Shown: positions 28,072-37,291 of the stretch, piece by piece
Layout: every line of letters begins with the position of its first letter
Numbering within the stretch: the stretch's first letter is position 1
NCBI GenBank assembly: GCA_002368155.1
Contig: AP018180.1
Location: 7,248,561-7,312,560 of the forward strand
Reading direction: 5' to 3'
Length of the DNA: 64,000 nt
From: Nostoc carneum NIES-2107
GTDB lineage: Bacteria > Cyanobacteriota > Cyanobacteriia > Cyanobacteriales > Nostocaceae
The notes under the pieces: generated by a model
Seen by the model: the letters and a program-made list of their open reading frames with translations, nothing else
What the model was told of the DNA's origin: nothing
Database searches by the model: none
Translations under genes and position numbers: made by a program

Positions 28072-30708
28072 ATGAAACATAAATTTTTAAATAAAAAAAT
28101 CTCTTTGCCGAATTTTGGTTTATCTTCCAGCCGAAAAATCAAGATTTACGGACTTTTTGTACTCAGCATTATCCTGACACTACTATTAGTAACAAAGGAT
28201 GTTTCTGTTGTTGCTAATCAACCAAATTTACTAAATTCGCAGTCTATAACTCAACAACCAGATAATAATTTAGACTTACTACAACAAGGAAAAAAATACT
28301 ATCAAAAAGGGCAATATACAGAAGCAGCTAAAATATGGGAACAGGCGCTTAAGTCTTATCAAAATAATCAAGAAGTTGTCAACCAGGTGCAAGTGCTGAA
28401 TTATTTAGCCTTAGCATATAAAGATTTAGGTAAAATCCCACAAGCTCAAACTACAATTGCCGAAAGTATTAATTTAATCAAAGCCTGGAAAACTTCGGAT
28501 AATCAGAATAGTTTGCTGCTAGCACAGGCTTTAAATACCCAAGGGACAATTCAACTACTCCAAGGACAAACAGAAACAGCTATTGATACCTGGAAGCAAG
28601 CCACAGCAATATATGAACGCGCGGGAGATAACACAGGTAACCTCATTAGCCAAATTAATCAAGCACAAGGTTTACAAAATCTAGGACAATATCGCCGCGC
28701 CAAAACGCTGTTAGAGGAATTAGTCACAGCATCACAAAGTCAACCTGATAGTTTACTGAAAGCGCAAAGTTTAAGAAGTTTAGGTGTAGCGCTGCAAACT
28801 ATTGGTGATTTGAAACAATCTAAAACAGCATTAGAGAAAAGTTTGGCAATTAGTAAACAATTAAACTCGCCCAAAGATGTGAGTGCAGTTGTATTTAGTT
28901 TAGGTAATATCGCCCAAGATTTAACAGAATACGACGTGGCGATCAGTAATTATCAAGAAGTAGTTAATTTATCCCCGGAGATTCAAGAAAAGTTATCAGC
29001 ACAATTAAATCAGTTAAGCGTTTTAGTTAAACTCCAAAGATGGGAAGCAGTAGAGGCGCTAATTCCCACAATCGAAACTAATCTGGCTCAACTTTCTGCG
29101 AGTCGTCCGGCTATTTATGCACGGATAAATTTTGCGGAAACTCTGATGACAATAGAAGAACAAATAGAAAGTGGAAAAGCAACTTTAACTTCTAATAATG
29201 CCAAAATCGCGCAATTATTAGCAACAGCTATTCAACAAGCCAGAGAAATTAAAGATTCTCGTTCTGAAGTCTATGCTTTGCAAGAATTAGGTAAACTCTA
29301 TCAAGACAATAGCCAGCTAGCAGAAGCGAAAAAACTCACACAACAGGCTCAAAATATTGCTCAAGAAATGAATGCATCTGATTTGTTAGCTTTGACGGCG
29401 ACACAAACAGGCGCAATAGCCAAATCCCAAGGAGATATTGATAATGCGATCGCAGCTTATGAAACTGCTTTTAATAACATCCAATCCCTCAGGGGTGATT
29501 TAGTTGCCATCAGTACGGATGTGCAATTTGATTTTAAAGAAAGTATTGAACCAATATATCGAGAATATGTAGGATTGTTGTTAGAAAGAGGTGATAATCA
29601 AAAAAACCTCAAACAAGCACGTCAGGTAATTGAAGCGCTACAAATAGCTGAATTAGATAACTACTTTCGAGATGCTTGTGTAGATAACTATCCTGTAAAT
29701 ATCGACCAAATTGACGTGCAAGCGGCTGTTATTTACCCAATTATTTTAAGCGATCGCTTAGAAGTCATCCTTTCCATTCCCAAGCAACCCTTGCATCACT
29801 ACACCACAAAACTATCAAAAAAGCAAGTTGAAAATACCCTGAGACATCTTTATTCATATATGTCCCGTGGTTATATTCGGGAAGAGAGTTTCCGTCTATC
29901 TCAAAGACTATACAAATGGCTGATTGCACCTGCAGAAGAGAAACTGAATAGCAATAACGTCAAAACCTTGGTATTCGTGCTAGATGGTTTATTACGCAAC
30001 TTACCCATGTCTGCGCTTCACGATGGCGATCGCTACTTGATAGAAAAATATAATGTTGCGCTCAGCCCTGGGTTACAATTATTCCCTCAAGGATTGCAAC
30101 GCAAAAAACTTGATATATTAGCGGCGGGATTAACAGAAGCACGTCAAGGCTTTAGTTCTTTACCTGCAGTAACAGGAGAAATTAAAGAAGTAACCAAAGA
30201 ATTTCCAGCGAAAACCTTGCTAAACCAAGATTTTACTCGCGATAAATTCAAAAAAGAACTGGATAGTCAACCATTCCCCATCGTTCACCTAGCAACGCAC
30301 GGTCAATTTAGTTCTAATCCCCAGGAAACTTTCTTACTGACATGGAGCGATCGCATTTCTATTTTAGATTTTGATCGGTTATTCCAAAAAAGAAGACTGG
30401 GAATTTTAGAACCCGTTGAACTCTTGGTGATGAGTGCTTGTCAAACAGCAACTGGAGATAATCGCGCCACTTTAGGATTAGCTGGGTTAGCTTTGCGATC
30501 GGGTGCTAAAAGTACAATTGCTAGTTTATGGTCAGTTAATGATGAATCAACTGCTAATTTAATGAAAGAATTTTATCAACAGTTGAATAACCCGCAACTT
30601 AGCAAAGCTGAAGCATTAAGACAAGCGCAAATAAAAATTATGGCTAATCCCTTATATCAACATCCCTATTTTTGGGCTTCTTTCGTGTTGGTAGGTAATT
30701 GGTTATAA
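28072..30708 (+). CDS. TPR-CHAT caspase-like protease with N-terminal membrane anchor
   Basis: An 878-residue protein. A hydrophobic segment near residues 26-41 (YGLFVLSIILTLLLVT) should anchor or export it. About ten TPR-like helical repeats cover residues 75-480. The CHAT domain (about 590-878) has a complete catalytic pair: H743 in HLATHGQF and C790 in VMSACQTATG, followed by GLAGLALRSGAKSTIASLW and the terminal YWASF-type motif HPYFWASFVLVG. CHAT proteases are caspase relatives, often tied to bacterial defence or protein processing. This one is the third gene after the DUF11/RTX and TPS adhesin genes. With an anchor placing it at or outside the inner membrane, processing of the adhesins is a plausible role, which is inference. 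A 7-bp repeat (AGTCAAG) precedes it at about 28003-28025. Confidence 0.82.
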   Translation: MKHKFLNKKISLPNFGLSSSRKIKIYGLFVLSIILTLLLVTKDVSVVANQPNLLNSQSITQQPDNNLDLLQQGKKYYQKGQYTEAAKIWEQALKSYQNNQEVVNQVQVLNYLALAYKDLGKIPQAQTTIAESINLIKAWKTSDNQNSLLLAQALNTQGTIQLLQGQTETAIDTWKQATAIYERAGDNTGNLISQINQAQGLQNLGQYRRAKTLLEELVTASQSQPDSLLKAQSLRSLGVALQTIGDLKQSKTALEKSLAISKQLNSPKDVSAVVFSLGNIAQDLTEYDVAISNYQEVVNLSPEIQEKLSAQLNQLSVLVKLQRWEAVEALIPTIETNLAQLSASRPAIYARINFAETLMTIEEQIESGKATLTSNNAKIAQLLATAIQQAREIKDSRSEVYALQELGKLYQDNSQLAEAKKLTQQAQNIAQEMNASDLLALTATQTGAIAKSQGDIDNAIAAYETAFNNIQSLRGDLVAISTDVQFDFKESIEPIYREYVGLLLERGDNQKNLKQARQVIEALQIAELDNYFRDACVDNYPVNIDQIDVQAAVIYPIILSDRLEVILSIPKQPLHHYTTKLSKKQVENTLRHLYSYMSRGYIREESFRLSQRLYKWLIAPAEEKLNSNNVKTLVFVLDGLLRNLPMSALHDGDRYLIEKYNVALSPGLQLFPQGLQRKKLDILAAGLTEARQGFSSLPAVTGEIKEVTKEFPAKTLLNQDFTRDKFKKELDSQPFPIVHLATHGQFSSNPQETFLLTWSDRISILDFDRLFQKRRLGILEPVELLVMSACQTATGDNRATLGLAGLALRSGAKSTIASLWSVNDESTANLMKEFYQQLNNPQLSKAEALRQAQIKIMANPLYQHPYFWASFVLVGNWL

Positions 30709-30845
30709 GCTGTGCGCTGATCACCTTCGAGATTACTTTTGCTCACAAGTTCCTCACAGTTATTGCTTATCTTTGTAAAAAATCAACCTCAACACTTAAC
30801 GAAAGCGTACTGAGGTGAAGAATTTATTACTAGAGACAAAGTAAA

Positions 30846-31334
30846 ATGAATATGACACACTATATGGAACTTTTGGCAACCAATCAGCCTTGGAATCTGC
30901 TCATATTTATGGCTTTACCTGTAATTTTAGCAGAGACCATTGCTGTATCTGAACTATATATTTTGTTTACCCGCGATTTACATGGAAGAGTCAGAAAAAT
31001 AAATAAATTAGCCGGGATTATTGTTGGCTGTTATTTTCTAGTTATATTCTTCTATCTATTGTTTAAAGCTGTTATTCCCATTACAGCGGCGGGAGAATGG
31101 CGAACAATTATTGATGTCATCGCTGTTGTATTTTATTTATTAGGTGTTATTCCTTTATTTGGTATCAGCCTCTTAGAATTTGGTGCGTTGGGCAAATATA
31201 AAGGTGAAGAATGGAAACTCAAACTACACGCTAAATTTGTAGCCTTATTTTTGATTGTGGCGCATATTGCTATGATATTTGGAATGCTTAGCCCCTCACT
31301 TCTTGATGCAGGCTTTCATATGCATCAAATGTAA
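30846..31334 (+). CDS. four-helix integral membrane protein of unknown function
   Basis: A 162-residue protein with four predicted membrane helices: NLLIFMALPVILAETIAVSELYIL, LAGIIVGCYFLVIFFYLLF, IIDVIAVVFYLLGVIPLFGISLLEF and FVALFLIVAHIAMIFGML. Charged loops contain DLHGRVRKINK and KYKGEEWKLKLH. Histidines near the C-terminus (HMHQM, AHIAMIF) might bind a metal or haem, but this is speculative. It resembles small bacterial permease-like membrane proteins without assigned function. It stands alone, 138 bp after the CHAT gene, and its 3' end overlaps the end of an opposite-strand small gene. Confidence 0.7.
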   Translation: MNMTHYMELLATNQPWNLLIFMALPVILAETIAVSELYILFTRDLHGRVRKINKLAGIIVGCYFLVIFFYLLFKAVIPITAAGEWRTIIDVIAVVFYLLGVIPLFGISLLEFGALGKYKGEEWKLKLHAKFVALFLIVAHIAMIFGMLSPSLLDAGFHMHQM

Positions 31335-31473
31335 ATTGCTGCATCCGTCCTGAATTGGAGTCAAAAACACTTTGTTCGAGTAACGCCATTCCAGAATACT
31401 CTTTGTATTCAACTGCCATAGCAGGCGTGCTGAGTAATAACAAAGCAGATACAACCAACCTGAAGATTTTCAT
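31288..31473 (-). CDS. small secreted protein, possible
   Basis: A 61-residue reading frame with a convincing Sec signal, MKIFRLVVSALLLLSTPAMA, and a 40-residue mature part (VEYKEYSGMALLEQSVF...). It overlaps the 3' end of the opposite-strand membrane-protein gene by 47 bp. No ribosome-binding site is visible and no family was recognised. It may be a real small protein, the truncated front of a longer gene, or chance. Confidence 0.4.
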   Translation of the reverse strand: MKIFRLVVSALLLLSTPAMAVEYKEYSGMALLEQSVFDSNSGRMQQFTFDAYESLHQEVRG

Positions 31474-31543
31474 TAGTTTGTTAACAAAAATTGTTGATCA
31501 AACTATTTTCTAGCCTAAAAGATAAATTTCATTGACGGAGTAA

Positions 31544-31867
31544 TTACAAAGTATCAGTCCGATAGATGGATTCAATCAATTCCTCAACTTCTTCTTCATC
31601 TAAGCATTGTTTTACTTGGGTATTGAACCACTTTATCTCTTCGGGTTCTGTGTTTTGGAGTTGGTAAACGAGTAATGTTCCTGCAACACGGGCAAAAGTC
31701 AAGGGTGATGGGGAAAGGTGGCTCAGTAGTTCGGATGCATTCTGATATATTTGCATGACTGATGTTTCGTCCAAAGGAGACCCCAATTGAACAGAAAGCT
31801 GTTTTAGGTTCTCTTGAATAGACAAAGAAAAGTCTGGCTCTTGTTCATGTGAAATAGGGTTACTCAT
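31544..31867 (-). CDS. small hypothetical protein
   Basis: A 107-residue acidic, probably helical protein (QENLKQLSVQLGSPLDETSVMQ, FNTQVKQCLDEEEVEELIESIY). No signal peptide, membrane segment or recognised domain. Codon use and the absence of a competing opposite-strand gene support it as real. It lies between the small secreted-protein frame and the IS1380 element, with no functional hint from neighbours. Confidence 0.55.
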   Translation of the reverse strand: MSNPISHEQEPDFSLSIQENLKQLSVQLGSPLDETSVMQIYQNASELLSHLSPSPLTFARVAGTLLVYQLQNTEPEEIKWFNTQVKQCLDEEEVEELIESIYRTDTL

Positions 31868-32041
31868 AAACGCTAACTAATTAGTGCAACAAGTTGACGG
31901 TCTAGCCTGGCTATTTCGGCTCGAATGTCTACCATATTTTCACATTCATTGAGTATCTTCATCGGCTAAAAAGCATAAATAATGAAATTAGTTACCATCA
32001 AGACTGGTTAGAAACTTTTGCCGCAATGCACTAGTGCTTAA

Positions 32042-33896
32042 CCTGGATTTCTCACAAGACTTTAGAAAAGAGGGGTCAAAAACTGCCAAAATGTATATTG
32101 CAAAAGAATCTCAGCAGTTTAAAGTATGACCCCAAATAAAAATCATTGTATCCCGGAGCAGTTCATTTTCGGACAGGTACAGTCATCCTCAGTTATAGTT
32201 AATTTCAAGGGTGAGCCTGTAACATCGGATGCAGGATTAATATTAATTGCGGAATTAGACAAAAAAAGAGAAATAACATCACGATTCGCAGCATGTTTCA
32301 AAGACTACCGAGACCCAAATAAAATTTTATATCCAGTTCATAGTTTAGTTGCACAAAGAATATATGGCTTAATCATGGGCTATGAAGATATAAATGACCA
32401 TGAAACCCTTCGTCATGACCCAATATTTGCGCTCGCAGTTGGAAAAGTAATTAACTCAGAACAAGAATTAATGACTTTAGCAGGGAAAAGTACCTTAAAT
32501 CGTCTCGAACATTGCCCAGAAGATGTACCTTCAAGAGAAAATAGTCGGTATCACCGTATTGAATATGATTCCGAAGCGATAGAAACGTTGTTAGTTGAGC
32601 TATTTTTTGAATCTTTTAAAAAGCCACCACGGCAGATAATTGTAGATTTAGATGTTACGGATAATTTAATACATGGTAATCAGGAAGAAACATTTTTCAA
32701 CCCTTACTATAAGGGATATTGTTATGCCCCACTTTATATTTTCTGTGGTAAACACTTACTTGCGGCAAAACTTCGTGCATCCAATTTAGACCCAGCAGCA
32801 TGGGGGTTAGAAGAATTACAACGAGTCATAAAAATAATACGTTCGCGATGGGAAAATGTGAAAATTACTATTCGCGGAGATAGCGCTTATTCCAGAGAAG
32901 ATATTATGGCATGGTGTGAATCCGAAACTGGAATTGATTATGTGTTTGGGCTGCCTGAAAATAATCGTCTAATTCAACTATCTCAGTCAATCAAGTATCG
33001 TGCATCCCAAGAATACTCAAGAAAAATTGAACCCGTAGTTGAGTTTTTTGAAAGCTTATTTCCTGGAACACCGGATTTAAAAAAAGATGCTGCAATGTGT
33101 GTTGATAATTCAGTTTGGTATTGTTCACTTGATTATCAAACGTTAGACAGTTGGAGCCGTAGCCGTCGTGTTGTCGCCAAGGTTAATTATAGCTGTGAAG
33201 AAGTCGATACTCGCTTTGTAGTAACTTCGCTCCCTGTTCATAAAATTCCTCCAGGACAGCTTTATACTCATAAATATTGTCCGAGAGGCAACTTAGAAAA
33301 TTGTCTAAAAGAACAAAAATTAGATTTAAAAAGTGATAGAACAAGTACCCATACATTTGAAGGAAATCAATTACGTTTATGGCTTGCAGCTATTGCTTAC
33401 ATTTTAATGAACACCATGCGAGAGAAATGTTTAGTCAATACGGAATTTAAAAATGCAACGATTGGAACTATACGCACAAAATTATTAAAGCTAGGAGCCG
33501 TTATGACTATTAGCAGACGAAGAATTTTAATTGCAATTAGTAGTGCTTGTCCTTATCAGGACATTTTTGCAACAATTTATGAGTGTTTATCCCGACTGCC
33601 AAGCCAATTACTAATGACATAATTGAATTCATCAGTAATAGCTAATTCTAATTTTAAATAACTATTAATTGGGTTATTTTACTTAATCTAGTCCAACAAA
33701 CTGGCATATCAATTTTTATTACTAATTTCTTATTTCCTCCGTATTTTTCAAATTTAATGTATCCTATCCATCTTTTGTGTACTCGGTTTTTACTTTGAAC
33801 TACTCATAATCTGTGGGGAGTTTGATAATGTATCAATTAAGTTATCCTAAATCTGACTAACCCAAGTATTTTTTTCTCACCCGTGAGAAATCCGGG
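32042..33896 (+). mobile_element. intact IS1380-family insertion sequence
   Basis: The 1855-bp element has terminal inverted repeats CCTGGATTTCTCAC (32042-32055) and GTGAGAAATCCGGG (33883-33896), 13 of 14 matching. TTAA flanks both ends (32038-32041 and 33897-33900) as a 4-bp target duplication. It carries one intact transposase gene. Insertion is 28 bp from the 3' end of mysD. The preserved duplication means the element moved in as a unit and has not rearranged since. Confidence 0.88.
32126..33622 (+). CDS. IS1380-family transposase (DDE)
   Basis: A 498-residue DDE transposase of the IS1380 family. Family motifs are FKDYRDPNKILYPVHSLVAQRIYGLIMGYEDINDHETLRHDPIF (residues ~55-100), the first catalytic Asp in IVDLDVTDNLIHGNQEE (~170-186), the second Asp in ITIRGDSAYSREDIMAWCE (~250), and a C-terminal catalytic Glu region in YCPRGNLENCLKEQKLDL (~395). 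The frame is open with no interruption, so the element is probably active. The upstream 84 bp hold the left inverted repeat and promoter. The start at ATG 32126 is the first in frame. Confidence 0.92.
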   Translation: MTPNKNHCIPEQFIFGQVQSSSVIVNFKGEPVTSDAGLILIAELDKKREITSRFAACFKDYRDPNKILYPVHSLVAQRIYGLIMGYEDINDHETLRHDPIFALAVGKVINSEQELMTLAGKSTLNRLEHCPEDVPSRENSRYHRIEYDSEAIETLLVELFFESFKKPPRQIIVDLDVTDNLIHGNQEETFFNPYYKGYCYAPLYIFCGKHLLAAKLRASNLDPAAWGLEELQRVIKIIRSRWENVKITIRGDSAYSREDIMAWCESETGIDYVFGLPENNRLIQLSQSIKYRASQEYSRKIEPVVEFFESLFPGTPDLKKDAAMCVDNSVWYCSLDYQTLDSWSRSRRVVAKVNYSCEEVDTRFVVTSLPVHKIPPGQLYTHKYCPRGNLENCLKEQKLDLKSDRTSTHTFEGNQLRLWLAAIAYILMNTMREKCLVNTEFKNATIGTIRTKLLKLGAVMTISRRRILIAISSACPYQDIFATIYECLSRLPSQLLMT

Positions 33897-33927
33897 TTAA
33901 TTCTGGATAAAGTCGGCCTGAGAAAGT

Positions 33928-34965
33928 TTATAGCTTTTTATTATTACTCAAAGTTTCATTGATCGCCGTCATTAATAACTCATTTAAAGGGATGTCGGCT
34001 GCTTTTGCCATAGAGGAAATCACACTTTTAGGCGCAAAAGAACAATACAAGCCAGCTTCTAAAAACCAAGGTTCTCCCTTTGAATCTATGCGGAAATCAA
34101 ACAAACTGTAGTGCCGACAACCTAAAGCTTGATGACACTTTTTAGCCACTAGCTGAACCTTTTGGGTAATGGGATCGCTGGGGTCTACAATCCAGGATTT
34201 TTTATTATCTTTAGCAGCAAAACCTAAATTACCATCTTCTGTTTGCTGGAGTTTATCAGCATAGCTGCGAATAGGTTTTTCATTGGGATCTACGAGATAC
34301 TCTTCCAGAGGTAAACCCACTAACTGCCCATCTTTAACGATGATGCCGCATCTAACTTCTCGGCCGAGTTCGATGAACGTTTCTACAATCACCTCCGACG
34401 CATATGCAAATGCTTTCTTTAAGGCAGCATCATATTCACTCAAATCTTTAACTAAAACTACCCCTAAAGAATTATCGGCACTTGCAGGTTTAACGATCGC
34501 AGGAGGTGGAATTGTCGGTAAGTCTCCTGGGTGTAGCAGTTCTCCATCAGGCACTTTCACCCCTGCGGCTGCAACAATGGCTTTGGTTCTGGCTTTGTGG
34601 GCTGTTATTGCCATGATATCTGAAGTATTGCCGATGTAAGGTATCTTCAGTAGGTCGAATAAAGCTCGATACTCAGTCATTCCGGGAATGCAAAACATTT
34701 GTGGTAAGACAAGGTCAATGTTTTGCGCTGTTATAAACTGTATGGCATCACCTAGAGTCATCGGGGGAGCAGCAGCAATATCTTCTTTGCTCAAAGAAGC
34801 AGGAAATCGCCATTGGCGATCGGGTGTGATGTATGCAATCAGAAAATCATAGCGCGATCGCTCTGCTGTTGCTGTTAGACAATCTTGAGCGTAAAGGCGT
34901 GACAAATCACAGTAAAAATCATTGTAGGCAGAGCCAACTAAATGCAGAATACGCAGTACTGACAT
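33928..34965 (-). CDS. mysD: MysD, D-Ala-D-Ala ligase-like MAA synthetase
   Basis: A 345-residue ATP-grasp enzyme of the D-Ala-D-Ala ligase superfamily. In mycosporine-like amino acid (MAA) synthesis MysD joins a second amino acid (Ser, Thr, Gly or similar) to mycosporine-glycine, giving shinorine-type products. ATP-grasp signatures are IVKPASADNSLGVVLVKDL (about 160-178), VIVETFIELGREVRCGIIV (about 193-211), and the metal-site strand DFRIDSKGEPWFLEAG (about 292-307). Where D-Ala ligase has E-x-N, this protein has EAG, so it is not a cell-wall ligase. It is the last gene of mysABCD, 35 bp after mysC, and is followed by the IS1380 element. The more common shinorine route in some Nostocales uses the NRPS-like MysE; none is seen here. 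Confidence 0.9.
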   Translation of the reverse strand: MSVLRILHLVGSAYNDFYCDLSRLYAQDCLTATAERSRYDFLIAYITPDRQWRFPASLSKEDIAAAPPMTLGDAIQFITAQNIDLVLPQMFCIPGMTEYRALFDLLKIPYIGNTSDIMAITAHKARTKAIVAAAGVKVPDGELLHPGDLPTIPPPAIVKPASADNSLGVVLVKDLSEYDAALKKAFAYASEVIVETFIELGREVRCGIIVKDGQLVGLPLEEYLVDPNEKPIRSYADKLQQTEDGNLGFAAKDNKKSWIVDPSDPITQKVQLVAKKCHQALGCRHYSLFDFRIDSKGEPWFLEAGLYCSFAPKSVISSMAKAADIPLNELLMTAINETLSNNKKL

Positions 34966-35000
34966 GATTCTATTTTTTAATTATGTATAATTTTTGCTTT

Positions 35001-36398
35001 TTAGTCGCCGCCTAATTCCACGAGTTTGCCAATGTTGAAGTCTATTTTTACCCAGCCTTTGAGTTGTTGCAGATTCTTAAGCAAAAGTAAGGGTATTTGC
35101 CAATGATGCAAAGTCAAAAATGGTACAGGGTCATTAAGGTTGTAAATTGCATCAGTACCTCGCAATAAGGTATTAACCGATGTTTGTAATTGTTTCCAGG
35201 AACGGATACCAGTTAATCGCCAAATTTCGTGATATATCCAGTAAGTAGGCTTGCTACTGGCTAGAGGTTCTAAAGGTGCAGCTAGGGGCGTTTTACCAAA
35301 ATAAGCATCTGCAACACCATGATGATTGTAGAACATGGTGATTGCTGAATGAGTCCGGGGATTACATTCAATGGCGTAAACTGAACCGTCTTCAGCTTGG
35401 ATAAAGTCAAAAGAAACTTGTCCAGTTAGTTGCAAACTTTTAACAAACTGTTGCACCCATTCACAGATTTGGGGATTTTCGACGTTTTCATAGTTGATTT
35501 GAAATGCAGAAGAGTGACAACAGCAATGCAATCTTAATTCCCCATCTCGCACTGTACTATGTGTACAGAACTCCTTACCAGGAATAAATTCTTGCATAAT
35601 CCAAGGATTTTCAGGACTGATGGGTAAACTATTGACAAAGGCGGCGGTTTCTTCTGAAGTATTGCAGGGTAGTTTAGTTAAATCTAAGCGGCGCACGGAG
35701 TCGTAAGCAATACTTTTAAGTATATATTTGCGGGTTTCTTGACTAAAATCAAAATTAATGACTTGTTGAGGGTCGGTAATTTTAAATGACTTCGGGACAG
35801 ATAAACCAAGCGATCGCGCTTTATCGGTAAAGGCAAATTTATCATCTAACATCTTGGTAATATCTGCATCAAAGTGGAAAACTTCGCAGTATTCTGATAA
35901 CGCAGGCTTGGCTAAAGAATCATAGTAACTAGCTATAGGACTGCATACAGGTACATAAATGTCAACTTTTTCCTGTTTAACGATTTCTACTAACGCCTGA
36001 ATATAGCCTTCTGAGTCTGATTGCGGAGCAGGAACTGTATAAAAACGACTCACAGCTTGGGAAAATCGATGCCCAGACAACCAGTATTTGTGACCTTCTA
36101 TCAAAATAACTCTGTGTCCAGCTGCATGGAAGGAGCGAGCAAGTTGCAATGCTTTGGTCATCTTGGCTCCACTTACCAAGATAGTCTGAGAATGGGCAGC
36201 GACGACAGCTTTTTTTGTAAAGGGCGATCGCACAATTCCCCACAGCAAAGCTATTAAAACTATCAAAGCATTAAACGGCAAGGCTATGAGTAATAATGTC
36301 AGAGTCCCGAGAGTCTTGAATAGAGCCGCTATCTTTACGCCGACACTCGTTGCAGGCGTTGTAGATTCAGGTAGAGATAAAGAAATTGATTGTGCCAT
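35001..36398 (-). CDS. mysC: MysC, ATP-grasp mycosporine-glycine synthase
   Basis: ATP-grasp ligase of 465 residues that activates 4-deoxygadusol and couples glycine to give mycosporine-glycine. A hydrophobic segment near residue 30 (LLLIALPFNALIVLIALLWGIV) precedes the carbamoyl-phosphate-synthase-like fold. Motifs are YILKSIAYDSVRRLDLTKL, IMQEFIPGKEFCTHSTVRDG (about 275-294) and the metal-binding YAIECNPRTHSAITMFYNHHG (about 350-370), with the E-x-N pair intact. I chose ATG 36398 (MAQSISLSL) because AAGGA lies 8 nt upstream; upstream in-frame codons run through a palindromic repeat (36423-36447). It lies 55 bp after mysB and 35 bp before mysD. Confidence 0.92.
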   Translation of the reverse strand: MAQSISLSLPESTTPATSVGVKIAALFKTLGTLTLLLIALPFNALIVLIALLWGIVRSPFTKKAVVAAHSQTILVSGAKMTKALQLARSFHAAGHRVILIEGHKYWLSGHRFSQAVSRFYTVPAPQSDSEGYIQALVEIVKQEKVDIYVPVCSPIASYYDSLAKPALSEYCEVFHFDADITKMLDDKFAFTDKARSLGLSVPKSFKITDPQQVINFDFSQETRKYILKSIAYDSVRRLDLTKLPCNTSEETAAFVNSLPISPENPWIMQEFIPGKEFCTHSTVRDGELRLHCCCHSSAFQINYENVENPQICEWVQQFVKSLQLTGQVSFDFIQAEDGSVYAIECNPRTHSAITMFYNHHGVADAYFGKTPLAAPLEPLASSKPTYWIYHEIWRLTGIRSWKQLQTSVNTLLRGTDAIYNLNDPVPFLTLHHWQIPLLLLKNLQQLKGWVKIDFNIGKLVELGGD

Positions 36399-36422
36399 AA
36401 GTTTTTCCTTGATGTTGATTTT

Positions 36423-36447
36423 AGAGACGTTGCAATGCAACGTCTCT
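36423..36447. repeat. 25-bp palindrome in the mysB-mysC gap
   Basis: AGAGACGTTG and its complement flank a short centre, giving a nearly perfect hairpin in the operon mRNA. It resembles the GAGACGCGAT palindrome family at 12671, 12709 and 39575. It may alter relative expression of mysAB and mysCD, which is inferred. Confidence 0.65.
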
Positions 36448-36453
36448 ACTTCG

Positions 36454-37287
36454 TTAGGCGATGCGTCTAATTAAAGTCACGCCATCGCGTATAGGTAGCA
36501 AAACTTGCTCTACACGCGGATCTGCGGCAACAACAGAGTTAAACTGCGCGATCGCTTCACCATTGGCGGTGCGTTGTTCTGGTGGTAGGTAAACTTGTCC
36601 TTGCAACAAAGTATTGTCCACGCAGATTAACCCATCGGGGGCTAATAAGTTACTATCCAAAATGGTCTGGAAGTACTTTACATACTCCTTTTTATCGGCA
36701 TCGATGAAGATTAAATCAAATGATTCTTTTCTCGCTGCGAGTTTGTGGAGTGTCTCTAAAGCAGGTGCTACTTCAACAATAATTTTGTTACCGTCAGCAG
36801 ATGCATCAAAGCAAGCTTGAGCAAATTGAGCAACATAAGAGTCTACTTCGCAAGCTATCAGTTGTCCATCGCTGGGTAATGCTTCTGCCATTGCCAAGGC
36901 TGAATACCCTGTAAACATTCCCACTTCGAGAATCCGCTTGGCTTTGGTCATGTAAACAAACATTTTCAATGTCTGTCCTTCAAGATGTCCTGAGAGCATT
37001 TCCTGCTCTAGTTGACGTACTGTTTCTCCATCACTAAAGCGTTTGCTCCAGTCTTCTTTGCTGGTTTTTTGCGCTAATGCTGTTAATGCGCTCGATTCTG
37101 GCGTGGTGTAATCATCCAAGTAGGGATCTAAACCTGCTGCTAATTGCACCGCTTGCTGTAGAGAATCTAATATCTCTGCGGGAATGTTTTGCTGTTGTGC
37201 TAACTTGAGGGTTTGTTGTAGCTGTGCTACTAAAATGCTGTGTGGCGTAATTGGTCTAGCTGTTGGGAGTTTTACAACACTTGTCAT
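36454..37287 (-). CDS. mysB: MysB, O-methyltransferase of MAA synthesis
   Basis: S-adenosylmethionine-dependent O-methyltransferase of the caffeoyl-CoA/COMT-like class (family 3), 277 residues. It methylates the MysA product to give 4-deoxygadusol. Motifs are RILEVGMFTGYSALAMAEAL (SAM motif I, about 120-139), IACEVD, FDLIFIDADKKEYVKYF (metal-binding Asp, about 192-208) and CVDNTLLQG (about 222-230). I chose ATG 37287 (MTSVVKLPTARPI); it lies four bases after the mysA stop, giving translational coupling. Longer in-frame starts would overlap mysA by more than 100 bp. Confidence 0.93.
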   Translation of the reverse strand: MTSVVKLPTARPITPHSILVAQLQQTLKLAQQQNIPAEILDSLQQAVQLAAGLDPYLDDYTTPESSALTALAQKTSKEDWSKRFSDGETVRQLEQEMLSGHLEGQTLKMFVYMTKAKRILEVGMFTGYSALAMAEALPSDGQLIACEVDSYVAQFAQACFDASADGNKIIVEVAPALETLHKLAARKESFDLIFIDADKKEYVKYFQTILDSNLLAPDGLICVDNTLLQGQVYLPPEQRTANGEAIAQFNSVVAADPRVEQVLLPIRDGVTLIRRIA

Positions 37288-37291
37288 ATTT

